Shown here piece by piece: positions 1 to 5,594 of a stretch of DNA of 14,630 nucleotides. The notes beneath the pieces were generated by a model that searched no databases, was not told the DNA's origin, and worked only from the letters and a program-made list of their open reading frames with translations. The first letter of the stretch is position 1. Each line of letters opens with the position of its first letter. The DNA is from Nanobdellota archaeon (GTDB taxonomy: Archaea; Nanobdellota; Nanobdellia; Pacearchaeales; GW2011-AR1), in contig JAHIEH010000015.1 of the NCBI GenBank assembly GCA_018901675.1, positions 1-14,630 on the forward strand, written 5' to 3'. The translations under genes and the position numbers were made by a program.

Positions 1-126
1 AAAAAAGCTTCTGTTGTTGAAGCAGGAAAAGAGCTTGAAAAAATTGCTGGTAAGAAAATCAAACATGAATCTAAGATGGATATGAGACAGCCAAAACACC
101 AGAGAAGAAAAGCGTTGCAGAAGTAA
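1..126 (+). CDS. C-terminal end of a lysine-rich protein (5' end outside window)
   Basis: An open frame enters from the left edge and ends at the TAA at 124-126, leaving 41 residues. They are strongly basic. A helix-forming stretch (VVEAGKELEKIAGKK) leads into a Lys/Arg/His/Gln-rich tail ending QPKHQRRKALQK. Such a tail would suit a nucleic-acid-binding or ribosome-associated protein, but I do not recognise the family and the tail alone does not show it. No start codon is visible. A TATA-like box follows its stop directly, so the next genes probably have their own promoter. A spurious open frame is possible but unlikely, because the composition is protein-like and the frame stays open right to the edge. 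Confidence 0.6.
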   Translation, partial: KKASVVEAGKELEKIAGKKIKHESKMDMRQPKHQRRKALQK

Positions 127-134
127 AATATTTA
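125..134 (+). promoter_or_regulatory. TATA-like box for the mini-ORF/AlkD unit
   Basis: AAAATATTTA lies just after the previous stop codon. Its centre is about 29 bases before the ATG at 159, the archaeal spacing for a transcript starting at or next to that ATG. Confidence 0.4.
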
Positions 135-158
135 AGGGTTTTCTAAAAAGAGGTTAAC

Positions 159-215
159 ATGGAAGAAAAAGAAAACAAGAAATTTTCTATTCTCCCATTT
201 TTGAGAGATAAATAA
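159..215 (+). CDS. 18-codon mini-ORF (possible leader peptide) before the DNA glycosylase gene
   Basis: ATG at 159 opens a short frame, MEEKENKKFSILPFLRDK, closed by TAA at 213-215. It is preceded by GAGGT, which matches part of the archaeal Shine-Dalgarno consensus (GGAGGTGAT), about 5 bases before the ATG. Its stop is only 3 bases before the ATG of the downstream glycosylase gene, which has no Shine-Dalgarno of its own, so reinitiation or coupling is possible. The ten bases ATGGAAGAAA begin both this frame and the glycosylase gene, which may reflect a local duplication of the start region. It could equally be a chance frame in an AT-rich leader. No known leader peptide was recognised. Confidence 0.35.
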   Translation: MEEKENKKFSILPFLRDK

Positions 216-218
216 AAA

Positions 219-920
219 ATGGAAGAAATAGAGGGGATAAGGTTAAAACTGAAATCAGTGGCTAATGAGGGATTTGCCAAACAATCTAAAAAATACCTTA
301 AATCGCCTTATGAATTCTATGGAATTAGGGTTCCTGAGCTTAGAAAAATCGCGAAAGAATACAAAAATCTTGGAATTTATAATGCTTACAACCTTTTTGA
401 GGAGTTGTGGAATTCAGGAAATCATGAAGAAATGTCCTTGGGATTGTTTATTCTTGAGAACTACAAAAAACAATTCAACCATGAAACCTGGAAGTTTTTA
501 AGGCAGAGATTAAGCAAAGCCAAAACATGGGATCATGTTGACGAAATTTCCAGCCATATTTTTGGGGAGATTTTACTTAAGGATTTAAGCTTAATGACGG
601 AAATTAAAGAAATGTCTTTGTCAAGAAATCCGTGGGAAAGAAGAACCTCTATGGTTTCTACAATTCAATTAATAAGAAAAGGAAAAATTGAATTAACTTT
701 TCGGCTTGCAGAAAAACTTGTTTATGATGAAGATGTTTATGTTCATAAATCTGCAGGATGGATGCTGAGAGAATGTGGAAAAAAGCAGAGAATTGCAACA
801 AAAGAGTTTATGCTGATGCATTTAGACATGAAATCAACTGCTTTCAGCTATGCAACTGAAAAGATGAAGGAGATGAGAGAGATAAAGAAGAGGAAGAAGG
901 AAGAGGGGAAGGAAAAGTAA
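219..920 (+). CDS. AlkD-like DNA alkylation repair protein (HEAT-like DNA glycosylase)
   Basis: This 233-residue protein belongs to the AlkC/AlkD-type DNA alkylation repair family, all-helical HEAT-like repeat proteins that remove N3- and N7-alkylated bases from DNA. The family landmarks are in order. The N-terminal segment has YGIRVPELRKIAKE (about 34-47). The TWDHVDEISSHI segment supplies W104 and D108, matching the W-x3-D pair of Bacillus AlkD (W109/D113 there). NPWERRTSMV follows, with R141/R142 in the place of the catalytic-site arginine. KSAGWMLRECGK supplies W181, matching the third aromatic. The length fits the family (about 220-240). The Lys/Glu-rich last 15 residues are a disordered-looking tail. 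The substrate-contact residues are kept, so an active glycosylase is likely. The damage specificity cannot be told from sequence. The ATG follows the mini-ORF stop by 3 bases. Confidence 0.88.
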   Translation: MEEIEGIRLKLKSVANEGFAKQSKKYLKSPYEFYGIRVPELRKIAKEYKNLGIYNAYNLFEELWNSGNHEEMSLGLFILENYKKQFNHETWKFLRQRLSKAKTWDHVDEISSHIFGEILLKDLSLMTEIKEMSLSRNPWERRTSMVSTIQLIRKGKIELTFRLAEKLVYDEDVYVHKSAGWMLRECGKKQRIATKEFMLMHLDMKSTAFSYATEKMKEMREIKKRKKEEGKEK

Positions 921-931
921 AGATACTTTGA

Positions 932-1082
932 AAATGTTGGAAGAGGATAGATTTAATTAGCATTATTGTTAAATGCCGGGGGTATTGAAGTGCTCTCCCC
1001 TAATTTTTTGCTTGCAAAGTTAAAAGAATTTGTAATTGAGATTAATAATATAGACATAAAAGAATTTTTTAGAGTGGAATAA
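932..1082 (+). pseudogene. Decayed PIN-domain (VapC-like) gene remnant
   Basis: No intact gene lies between 920 and 1184, but one frame (957-1082, ending TAA) reads NAGGIEVLSPNFLLAKLKEF, then EINNIDIKEFFRVE. This closely resembles the middle of archaeal PIN-domain proteins: a hydrophobic strand, then S/aP-x-FLL-x-EL, then a helix and an eF motif. A second frame just upstream (about 932-970) reads RIDLISIIVK, resembling the N-terminal PIN strand (D-x-N-x-LISALI). The two are joined only by a frameshift, and there is no suitable start. The acidic C-terminal part of the domain is absent. The best reading is a truncated, frameshifted relic of a PIN ribonuclease, perhaps from a lost toxin-antitoxin pair. 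The match is from pattern memory; a profile search would settle it. Confidence 0.45.
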
Positions 1083-1149
1083 AATTGCGTCCGCAAAATT
1101 TTTGTTGGCGAGTGTTAAAGAAAGGGGGTTGTATCAATTTAAAAGGAGT

Positions 1150-1161
1150 AATATTTATAAA
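1150..1161 (+). promoter_or_regulatory. TATA box of the AAA+ ATPase gene
   Basis: AATATTTATAAA is centred about 28 bases before the ATG at 1184. This fits archaeal TATA spacing for a leaderless transcript. There is no Shine-Dalgarno site next to the ATG. Confidence 0.6.
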
Positions 1162-1183
1162 GATTCCATAGATTGTTTTCAAT

Positions 1184-2383
1184 ATGAGTACTCTACTATA
1201 CCATCAGGCCAAAGCATTAATCGAAACAGGGATAGACGAATATGTTAAACAATTTGATGGAGTAGAACTTCCCGGAGCTAAAATTTGCGTAGAGGGGAAA
1301 GATATTTCTGTTGACTTCCCAATCAGTAAAGATGCTGATTTATACCATGTTGTTAATGCTTTTGTAACAACAATTGGACAAATGGAAGTCAAAAAAAATA
1401 TGGGAGGTTTAGAATTAATATATGGTAAAACGAGAGTTTATATTAATCCTACATTTGGAAGGGTTGATTTACACAAAAGTGGGGATTTAACAAGTGAAGA
1501 GATTGATGCAGTTTTGCAAGCATATAAGATAAGCAATTCAGTAAAAGAAAGAGTATCCCCCAGACAAAGATTGCTTGAACTTGGTTTAACAATTTACGAT
1601 TCTAATGATGGGTTTAACTGGGATTATATTGCAGGATACGAAAATGTCAAGCAAGAAATAAGAGATACTGTTCTTCTACCATTACAACATCCAGAGGGTT
1701 ATGAACAAATTGCTAAAGGAACAAGGAAAAAATATGAAACCATCAGACCTAAAGCTATTTTATTTGAAGGACCACCTGGAACTGGGAAGACAACAAGTGC
1801 ACGCATAATTGCAGGTGAATCTAACAGTCCAATGGTATATGTTCCTGTTGAAAGTATAATGACTAAATGGTATGGTGAAAGTGAGAGAAATCTTGCTGAA
1901 GTTTTTGATGCTTGCAGTGATTTAGAAAATTCATTAATATTTTTGGATGAAATTGATTCTCTGGCAACATCAAGAGAAGGAGGGATTCATGAAGCAACAA
2001 GAAGAGTATTATCCGTATTACTTAGGAAAATTGATGGTTTTAAACCAAATGACAAAACTATTTTAATTGGGGCTACAAATAGGAAACAGGATTTGGATTC
2101 TGCCTTAATAAGCAGATTTGATGTGAGTATCTATTTCCATTTACCAAATTTAGAAGAAAGGATAGGTATATTTAGAAATTATGCAAAACAATTGAGTGAT
2201 GCAAATTTAGAAAAATTAGCACAGGAATCTGGAGAAATTTCCGGGAGAAATATAAAAGATGTGTGTGAACACTGTGAAAGAAGATGGGTATCAAAATTGT
2301 TAAGAGAAGAGGATATAGCAGAATTACCTCCACTAGAAGAATATTTATCATCATTGAAAGCAAGAAGGGAAAATGGAGTCTAA
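1184..2383 (+). CDS. Single-ring AAA+ ATPase (katanin/Vps4/proteasomal-ATPase-like AAA module)
   Basis: The protein has 399 residues. Residues about 1-140 are an N-terminal region I do not recognise; residues about 145-375 are one classical AAA module. Visible motifs are Walker A GPPGTGKT (196-203), an aromatic pore-loop-like KWYGESE (228-234), Walker B LIFLDEID (251-258), sensor 1 in GATNR (N299), an arginine-finger motif SRFD (R311), and sensor 2 SGRNIK (353-358). All catalytic elements are intact, so it should form an ATP-driven hexameric ring that threads or remodels a protein. There is one AAA domain only, so it is not CDC48/p97, and no FtsH-type protease domain or membrane segment is seen. 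The N-terminal region (YINPTFGRVDLH, DLTSEEIDAVLQAYK) probably binds substrate or adaptor. It stands alone under its own TATA box, so its target is unknown. Confidence 0.85.
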   Translation: MSTLLYHQAKALIETGIDEYVKQFDGVELPGAKICVEGKDISVDFPISKDADLYHVVNAFVTTIGQMEVKKNMGGLELIYGKTRVYINPTFGRVDLHKSGDLTSEEIDAVLQAYKISNSVKERVSPRQRLLELGLTIYDSNDGFNWDYIAGYENVKQEIRDTVLLPLQHPEGYEQIAKGTRKKYETIRPKAILFEGPPGTGKTTSARIIAGESNSPMVYVPVESIMTKWYGESERNLAEVFDACSDLENSLIFLDEIDSLATSREGGIHEATRRVLSVLLRKIDGFKPNDKTILIGATNRKQDLDSALISRFDVSIYFHLPNLEERIGIFRNYAKQLSDANLEKLAQESGEISGRNIKDVCEHCERRWVSKLLREEDIAELPPLEEYLSSLKARRENGV

Positions 2384-2432
2384 AAAAAAGATGGGAGAGT
2401 GAAAAAGAGCAGAAGCTTAAAGATAAAGATAA

Positions 2433-2627
2433 TTAGCCCACTTTTTTCTCAAGAATTGAACTTTTAAATCTGTTAAAAGCCTTTCTTCCTTCTGGAGTCA
2501 TATATCTATAAGAAAATTTAAGCAATCTTCCTGCATAATGCAATCTTTGTTCTGGTGTTAAATGCAAACAATTTTCTATATACGCATCAATTTTAGCAAT
2601 TTGGGTATAATGTTTTTTATTTATCAT
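2433..2627 (-). CDS. Small protein partnered with the nucleotidyltransferase (putative antitoxin or accessory)
   Basis: A 64-residue, helix-rich, basic protein. Its ATG at 2627 lies inside the 3' end of the upstream nucleotidyltransferase gene (11-base overlap), so the two are co-transcribed and probably translationally coupled. The core LTPEQRLHYAGRLLKF followed by a second TPEGRKAF helix resembles the short partners, with an 'L-x-EERL-x-ωhEEA-x-EF' helix, often found beside minimal nucleotidyltransferases in bacteria and archaea. I recall that association as a pattern and cannot name the family. No cysteine cluster, membrane segment or recognised DNA-binding motif is seen. An antitoxin role is inference from gene order; it could also be a structural subunit of the enzyme. 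Confidence 0.6.
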   Translation of the reverse strand: MINKKHYTQIAKIDAYIENCLHLTPEQRLHYAGRLLKFSYRYMTPEGRKAFNRFKSSILEKKVG

Positions 2628-3108
2628 TTTTGTATTTTAATCTTTTCAGGAATAAAACATCTACCTTATCTTGAGGTCTACCCGCTTTTATTTTCATATT
2701 TAATAAATCTTTTATTGAAGCAACATAAACATTGTAATCTTTTATCTTTATGAGAGTCTTTCTTTTAAAACAATTCTCAAAGTTAATTGGATGGTAAATC
2801 ATTAGGTCTATTGTTTTTAAAACATTTTTAGGATGATAAAAAGAAAAAACTTTCATATTCTTTTCCTTATACCATTCTTCTCTTTTCTTAGGGTCTAATA
2901 ATTCTATCGCACTTACTGGAACCCTCGGTTTATATCCTAAATTTTCTATAATAGATATCATTTTTTCTAAGTTTCCTTTTTCCAAATCGGGAGTTATATC
3001 CAAATCTGCTGTTGCTCTTACATACCCTTGTAGGCTCATAGCCACAGCCCCGATTACAAGGTATCTTGCACCTGATTTTGATAAAGCGATTAATTCCTTT
3101 TCATACAT
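2617..3108 (-). CDS. Minimal nucleotidyltransferase (AbiEii/DUF6036-like fold)
   Basis: A 163-residue protein with a pol-beta-type nucleotidyltransferase core. YLVIGAVAMSLQGYVRATAD (17-36), continuing into LDI, matches the G-x-A-x4-G-x2-R-x-T-x-DxD signature that binds nucleotide and metal; the acids are D35 and D37. TIDLMIY (D101) is the likely third acid. ASIKDLLNMKIKAGRPQDKVDV (130-151) is the characteristic C-terminal helix with the K-x-R-x2-DK-D pattern. The usual GG/GS turn of the signature is GA here. Relatives include the AbiEii/MenT-type toxins, which add nucleotides to tRNA or proteins, and untested housekeeping-like homologues. The tight overlap with the 64-residue gene supports a two-gene cassette. 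A TATA-like box centred about 27 bases upstream suits a leaderless start at this ATG. Toxin activity is not shown by the sequence. Confidence 0.72.
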   Translation of the reverse strand: MYEKELIALSKSGARYLVIGAVAMSLQGYVRATADLDITPDLEKGNLEKMISIIENLGYKPRVPVSAIELLDPKKREEWYKEKNMKVFSFYHPKNVLKTIDLMIYHPINFENCFKRKTLIKIKDYNVYVASIKDLLNMKIKAGRPQDKVDVLFLKRLKYKNDK

Positions 3109-3129
3109 ATAAAATATGAGTCTTCTGAC

Positions 3130-3141
3130 TATATTAAATTT
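3130..3141 (-). promoter_or_regulatory. TATA box of the nucleotidyltransferase cassette
   Basis: On the minus strand AAATTTAATATA is centred about 27 bases before the ATG at 3108. It lies back to back with the Cbf5 TATA box in an 87-base divergent promoter region. Confidence 0.5.
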
Positions 3142-3161
3142 GTTGTAGTCTGTCTGCCTTG

Positions 3162-3175
3162 AAAAATATAAAAAC
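3162..3175 (+). promoter_or_regulatory. TATA box of the Cbf5 gene
   Basis: AAAAATATAAAAAC is centred about 27 bases before the ATG at 3196, fitting a leaderless transcript. This spacing also supports the upstream ATG over the later in-frame ATG at 3238. Confidence 0.6.
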
Positions 3176-3195
3176 TCGTTATTTCTATAACTTTT

Positions 3196-4074
3196 ATGAT
3201 AGAAAAAAAACCCCTCAAACAGCTCCTTGAATTTTCAATGATAAATATTGACAAGCCGTCAGACCCCACTAGTTTTGATATCTCAGATTTTGTTAGAAAA
3301 AAATTAAGTGAGTTGGGAATAAGAAAAACATCACATTTTGGGACTCTTGACCCAAAAGTTACAGGAGTTCTGCCGATTGCATTGAACAGAGCTTGCAAGC
3401 TGACTGGATTTTTTCTTGGAGAAGACAAAGAGTATATTGGGGTTATGAGAATTCATGAAGATTTGCCTATTGAAAAAATAAAAAAGGTAATTGAAGAAAA
3501 GTTTTTAGGAAAAATAAAGCAAACTCCCCCTGTAAAATCCAGAGTTAAAAGGCAGGAGAGAGAAAGGGAGATAAAGAGTTTTAATCTTTTAGAAAAAGAT
3601 GGGAAAGACATTTTATTCCATGCAGAGGTTCAGGGAGGAACTTATATTAGAAAGTTGATGGATGATTTGGGAAAAGAGCTTGGAATAGGGGCGCATATGC
3701 TTGAATTAAGAAGAGTAAGAGCAGGAATTTTCAAAGAAAATGATAAAAAATATCCTTGTGTAGATTGGTATGAGTTTGAAAAAGCAGTTGAAGAATATAG
3801 AAAAGGGCATGAAGAAGCATTAAGAAAAATTCTTATTCCTGCAGAAGAAGCGATTAAACAGCTGTTTTCTTGCGTGCAGGTTAAAGAAGAATCTGTTAAA
3901 AAATTATTAACTGGGAAACCTTTATTTGAGGAAGATTTAAAGGAGGGAGTTGAAATTAAAAATGACAAATTTGCTGTTTTTTCTGGAGAGAAGTTTGTAG
4001 GGATATACCATAAGGTTAATGAAAGAGAGATTATTGCAAAACCGGAGTTTGTGTTACAAGAGATTAAGAATTAA
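3196..4074 (+). CDS. cbf5: Cbf5/TruB-type RNA pseudouridine synthase with C-terminal PUA domain
   Basis: The catalytic subunit of the archaeal H/ACA ribonucleoprotein, which converts uridine to pseudouridine in rRNA and tRNA, 292 residues long. The catalytic motif is SHFGTLDPKVTGVLPI with nucleophile D52. Then come KEYIGVM (Y80), the family motif QTPPVKSRVKRQ (109-120), GTYIRKL (R152) and GIGAHMLELRRVRAG (163-177). A short PUA RNA-binding domain covers about 225-290. MINIDKPSDPTS (15-26) is the usual conserved entry; the 14 residues before it (EKKPLKQLLEFS) fit the normal N-terminal lead, so the ATG at 3196 is preferred. It is shorter than typical archaeal Cbf5 (about 330-340), with trimmed ends. 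The usual GHSGTLD is SHFGTLD here. The partners Nop10, Gar1 and L7Ae are not in this window. The 3' end overlaps the convergent gene by 11 bases. Confidence 0.93.
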   Translation: MIEKKPLKQLLEFSMINIDKPSDPTSFDISDFVRKKLSELGIRKTSHFGTLDPKVTGVLPIALNRACKLTGFFLGEDKEYIGVMRIHEDLPIEKIKKVIEEKFLGKIKQTPPVKSRVKRQEREREIKSFNLLEKDGKDILFHAEVQGGTYIRKLMDDLGKELGIGAHMLELRRVRAGIFKENDKKYPCVDWYEFEKAVEEYRKGHEEALRKILIPAEEAIKQLFSCVQVKEESVKKLLTGKPLFEEDLKEGVEIKNDKFAVFSGEKFVGIYHKVNEREIIAKPEFVLQEIKN

Positions 4075-4558
4075 GATTTTTCCTAATCTGGTCATAAACT
4101 ATCTCATCAAAAATTAATTTAATTGATGAGTTCTTGAAACATGAATTGATATTCTCTCTTCCCTTATTATTGATAATATGATAAAAAAGGTCTTCGCTTG
4201 AACCTTCCCTCTCATCTTCCTTGATTACATCTTTATCATTTACCCTATATGGAATTAAATTTGGTGAAGAATCAATACAACAAACTAAATGGTCTTCGTA
4301 ATTTACATCAATTAATTTTTTAGTTAATATTCTTAAACCGCGACCCATTGGTAGCCATGTATCATCTTTTTCATTAGTCCCTATTTGAAATTCAGCACCT
4401 ATATTTTTACAATCTTGACACTGGTAAAAAATTATCTTATGCAGAAAGAGCTTACCAGGATTATGAAATCGAGAAACATATAAATTAAATGCGCCACCTA
4501 TTTTTTTTTCTGTATATGTGGGTAATGTAATATTTTTTTGTATTTCTTCCATATCCAT
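4064..4558 (-). CDS. Uncharacterised 164-residue protein
   Basis: I do not recognise this family. It looks like a soluble alpha/beta protein: no signal peptide or membrane segment. The N-terminal half has a C-x2-C pair (C47, C50, in YQCQDC) and the middle has a CC pair (C93-C94), which could bind metal, though only the first pair has a clear knuckle-like spacing. The segment TWLPMGRGLRILTKKL (67-82) is a candidate ligand- or RNA-binding loop. The acidic stretch NDKDVIKEDEREGSSED precedes a C-terminal helix. The start is ATG at 4558, with another ATG two codons later (4552). A TATA-like box is centred about 25 bases upstream. It converges on Cbf5 with an 11-base overlap of the 3' ends, so antisense overlap of their transcripts is possible. 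Confidence 0.7.
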   Translation of the reverse strand: MDMEEIQKNITLPTYTEKKIGGAFNLYVSRFHNPGKLFLHKIIFYQCQDCKNIGAEFQIGTNEKDDTWLPMGRGLRILTKKLIDVNYEDHLVCCIDSSPNLIPYRVNDKDVIKEDEREGSSEDLFYHIINNKGRENINSCFKNSSIKLIFDEIVYDQIRKNLNS

Positions 4559-4575
4559 TTTTTTTATTAAATTTT

Positions 4576-4590
4576 CTTATTTTAAAAAGA
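4576..4590 (-). promoter_or_regulatory. TATA-like box of the 4064-4558 gene
   Basis: The minus strand reads TCTTTTTAAAATAAG, centred about 25 bases before the ATG at 4558. The TATA call is weaker than the others because the whole stretch is AT-rich. A further AT-rich box (CATATAAATC) lies about 10 bases upstream. Confidence 0.35.
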
Positions 4591-4652
4591 TTTATATGAT
4601 TAGTAGTTCATTATTTCCCATATATCAGAGTTTACCCTTCAGCCTTTAAAGT

Positions 4653-4664
4653 AAAATTTATAAA
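4653..4664 (+). promoter_or_regulatory. TATA box of the GNAT-like gene
   Basis: AAAATTTATAAA is centred about 28 bases before the ATG at 4686, a standard archaeal position for a leaderless message. Confidence 0.6.
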
Positions 4665-4685
4665 CAGCTCAAAAGTAGCGGTAAT

Positions 4686-5246
4686 ATGGAATCGATTAAA
4701 GGCAAAAGAAAAAATCAGGATAATATCCTTAATAATTTGCTTGTTTTCAGAGATGAGAAAAATCAATATCATGGAAAAGCCATAGAATATGTAATAGGAA
4801 TGTTCTCACAAGTAGACAAAGGCTCAGATTTTGAGATGATGAACCGAGATTTGCTCTCTTTGCCAAAGCAAGAAATAGTCAACCATATTTCGGAGTTTAA
4901 AGACCGAGGTTATGAAGTTATGCTTAGTTATCTACCGAATAAAATAATTGAAACTCCTTTAGATTTTATTGGGCATATTGCCTTTCAAGAGCATATGGAA
5001 GATAAAATAAAAAATTGGCAGGTTTTTCATCATTATATTAAAAATGAAGAACGTGAAAAAGGTTATGGAACTGCACAAGCAAAAAATCTATTAGAATATG
5101 CAAGAGAAAACGGAATTTATAAAGTCAGAATGAGCAAAGGGGATAATAATAGAGTTAAAGGAATTGTCCAAAGATTGTATGATAAAAAAGATGAATTGAA
5201 CATAGAGGTTGATTTAGAGGATCATTGGGTCAGATTATTGAATTAG
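4686..5246 (+). CDS. GNAT-like N-acetyltransferase
   Basis: A 186-residue protein. Its C-terminal two thirds has the GNAT layout: a central strand DFIGHIAFQEH (93-103), a strand WQVFHHYIKN (111-120), then the acetyl-CoA pyrophosphate-binding motif A. In that motif REKGYGTA (123-130) fits R/Q-x2-G-x-G/A and is followed by helix QAKNLLEYARENG and strand KVRMSKGDNNRV. This last part resembles the usual strand-then-asparagine end of the fold. The first 80 residues, including MFSQVDKGSDFEMMNRDLL, are not recognised and may form the acceptor site. The acyl acceptor cannot be predicted. The gene stands alone under its own TATA box and is followed by a long gene-free, repeat-rich region. Confidence 0.72.
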   Translation: MESIKGKRKNQDNILNNLLVFRDEKNQYHGKAIEYVIGMFSQVDKGSDFEMMNRDLLSLPKQEIVNHISEFKDRGYEVMLSYLPNKIIETPLDFIGHIAFQEHMEDKIKNWQVFHHYIKNEEREKGYGTAQAKNLLEYARENGIYKVRMSKGDNNRVKGIVQRLYDKKDELNIEVDLEDHWVRLLN

Positions 5247-5399
5247 TAAAAGGTTTTCTTTGAATAAAATAAACCGGTGAAATATACATATCATTCAGCA
5301 GAATTTCCTGCTTACTTTGTTCGCAGATTGATATTATTTATTAATAGTTATACTTGTTTATAAGTTAATAGATTATGTAACATAACGAGCAATAACGAG

Positions 5400-5421
5400 T
5401 TCTAATTTATTTAGATTAGAA
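5400..5421. repeat. Inverted repeat TTCTAAT / ATTAGAA (8-base spacer)
   Basis: TTCTAAT (5400-5406) and ATTAGAA (5415-5421) are perfect inverted arms around TTATTTAG. The right arm is also part of the next, longer stem (5416-5466), so the two hairpins could not form at once in RNA. The TTAGAA/TTCTAA arms recur at 5536-5555. Confidence 0.55.
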
Positions 5422-5466
5422 ATGCTTTTACATTTGCATGCAAAGGCATGCTTTTCGCATTTCTGA
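5416..5466 (+). ncRNA. Candidate structured RNA element: long nested stem-loop
   Basis: The outer stem pairs 5416-5425 (TTAGAAATGC) with 5457-5466 (GCATTTCTGA): ten pairs, one of them G-U. Inside it GCATGC (5436-5441) pairs with GCATGC (5446-5451) around an AAAG tetraloop. The interior loop is 10 bases on one side and 5 on the other. TTTGCATGCAAA (5433-5444) is also a perfect DNA palindrome. This is followed by another stem-loop at 5473-5505. The strand is not certain, since the stems would form on either; plus is chosen because the downstream gene lies on plus. No known RNA family was recognised. Confidence 0.35.
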
Positions 5467-5472
5467 ACCTCT

Positions 5473-5505
5473 AAAAATCCTAAATAGATTAATAAAAGGA
5501 TTTTT
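5473..5505. repeat. Stem-loop AAAAATCCT / AGGATTTTT (15-base loop)
   Basis: Nine-base perfect arms (5473-5481 and 5497-5505) flank a 15-base AT-rich loop, and the right arm runs into T residues. It could end a transcript of the upstream structured element or be another arm of it. Archaeal termination usually needs only a T-run, so a terminator call is tentative. Confidence 0.4.
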
Positions 5506-5535
5506 TGACTGGGAAAAGGGACTTAATACTTGGAG

Positions 5536-5555
5536 TTAGAATATAAGTGTTCTAA
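5536..5555. promoter_or_regulatory. Palindrome TTAGAA-N8-TTCTAA beside the TATA box of the small cysteine protein gene
   Basis: TTAGAA (5536-5541) and TTCTAA (5550-5555) are separated by 8 bases and end 5 bases before the TATA-like box at 5561-5574. The same arms with the same 8-base spacing occur in opposite order at 5400-5421. A position just upstream of the TATA box suits a dimeric regulator. The binding factor is unknown. Confidence 0.4.
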
Positions 5556-5560
5556 TCTAA

Positions 5561-5574
5561 TTATATTTTTAAAC
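5561..5574 (+). promoter_or_regulatory. TATA box of the small cysteine-containing gene
   Basis: TTATATTTTTAAAC is centred about 27 bases before the ATG at 5595, which supports that ATG as a leaderless start. Confidence 0.5.
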
Positions 5575-5594
5575 AAAAGCTTTATCTTATTTCT

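Larger units (their letters stand above)
5247..5594. other. 348-base gene-free region with clustered inverted repeats
   Basis: No convincing gene is present on either strand. The left part (5247-5395) is AT-rich and I see nothing definite in it. The right part (5399-5556) carries several inverted repeats, listed separately, and the promoter of the next gene. No tRNA T-loop, C/D-box pair or CRISPR-type repeat series was found. A structured non-coding RNA or a protein-binding regulatory region are the leading explanations. Confidence 0.6.

Noticed and set aside
1085..1096. Interrupted palindrome TTGCG-TC-CGCAA before the AAA+ gene
   Set aside because: A two-base spacer is too short for an RNA hairpin, and there is no partner site or position that supports a specific role.
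3642..3968. 108-codon minus-strand frame inside Cbf5
   Set aside because: It lies wholly opposite a confidently identified gene and its composition (Ser/Leu-rich) is typical of an antisense shadow.
5250..5594. tRNA, C/D-box RNA or CRISPR array in the gap
   Set aside because: No T-loop consensus, no paired C and D boxes and no regularly spaced direct repeats were seen.
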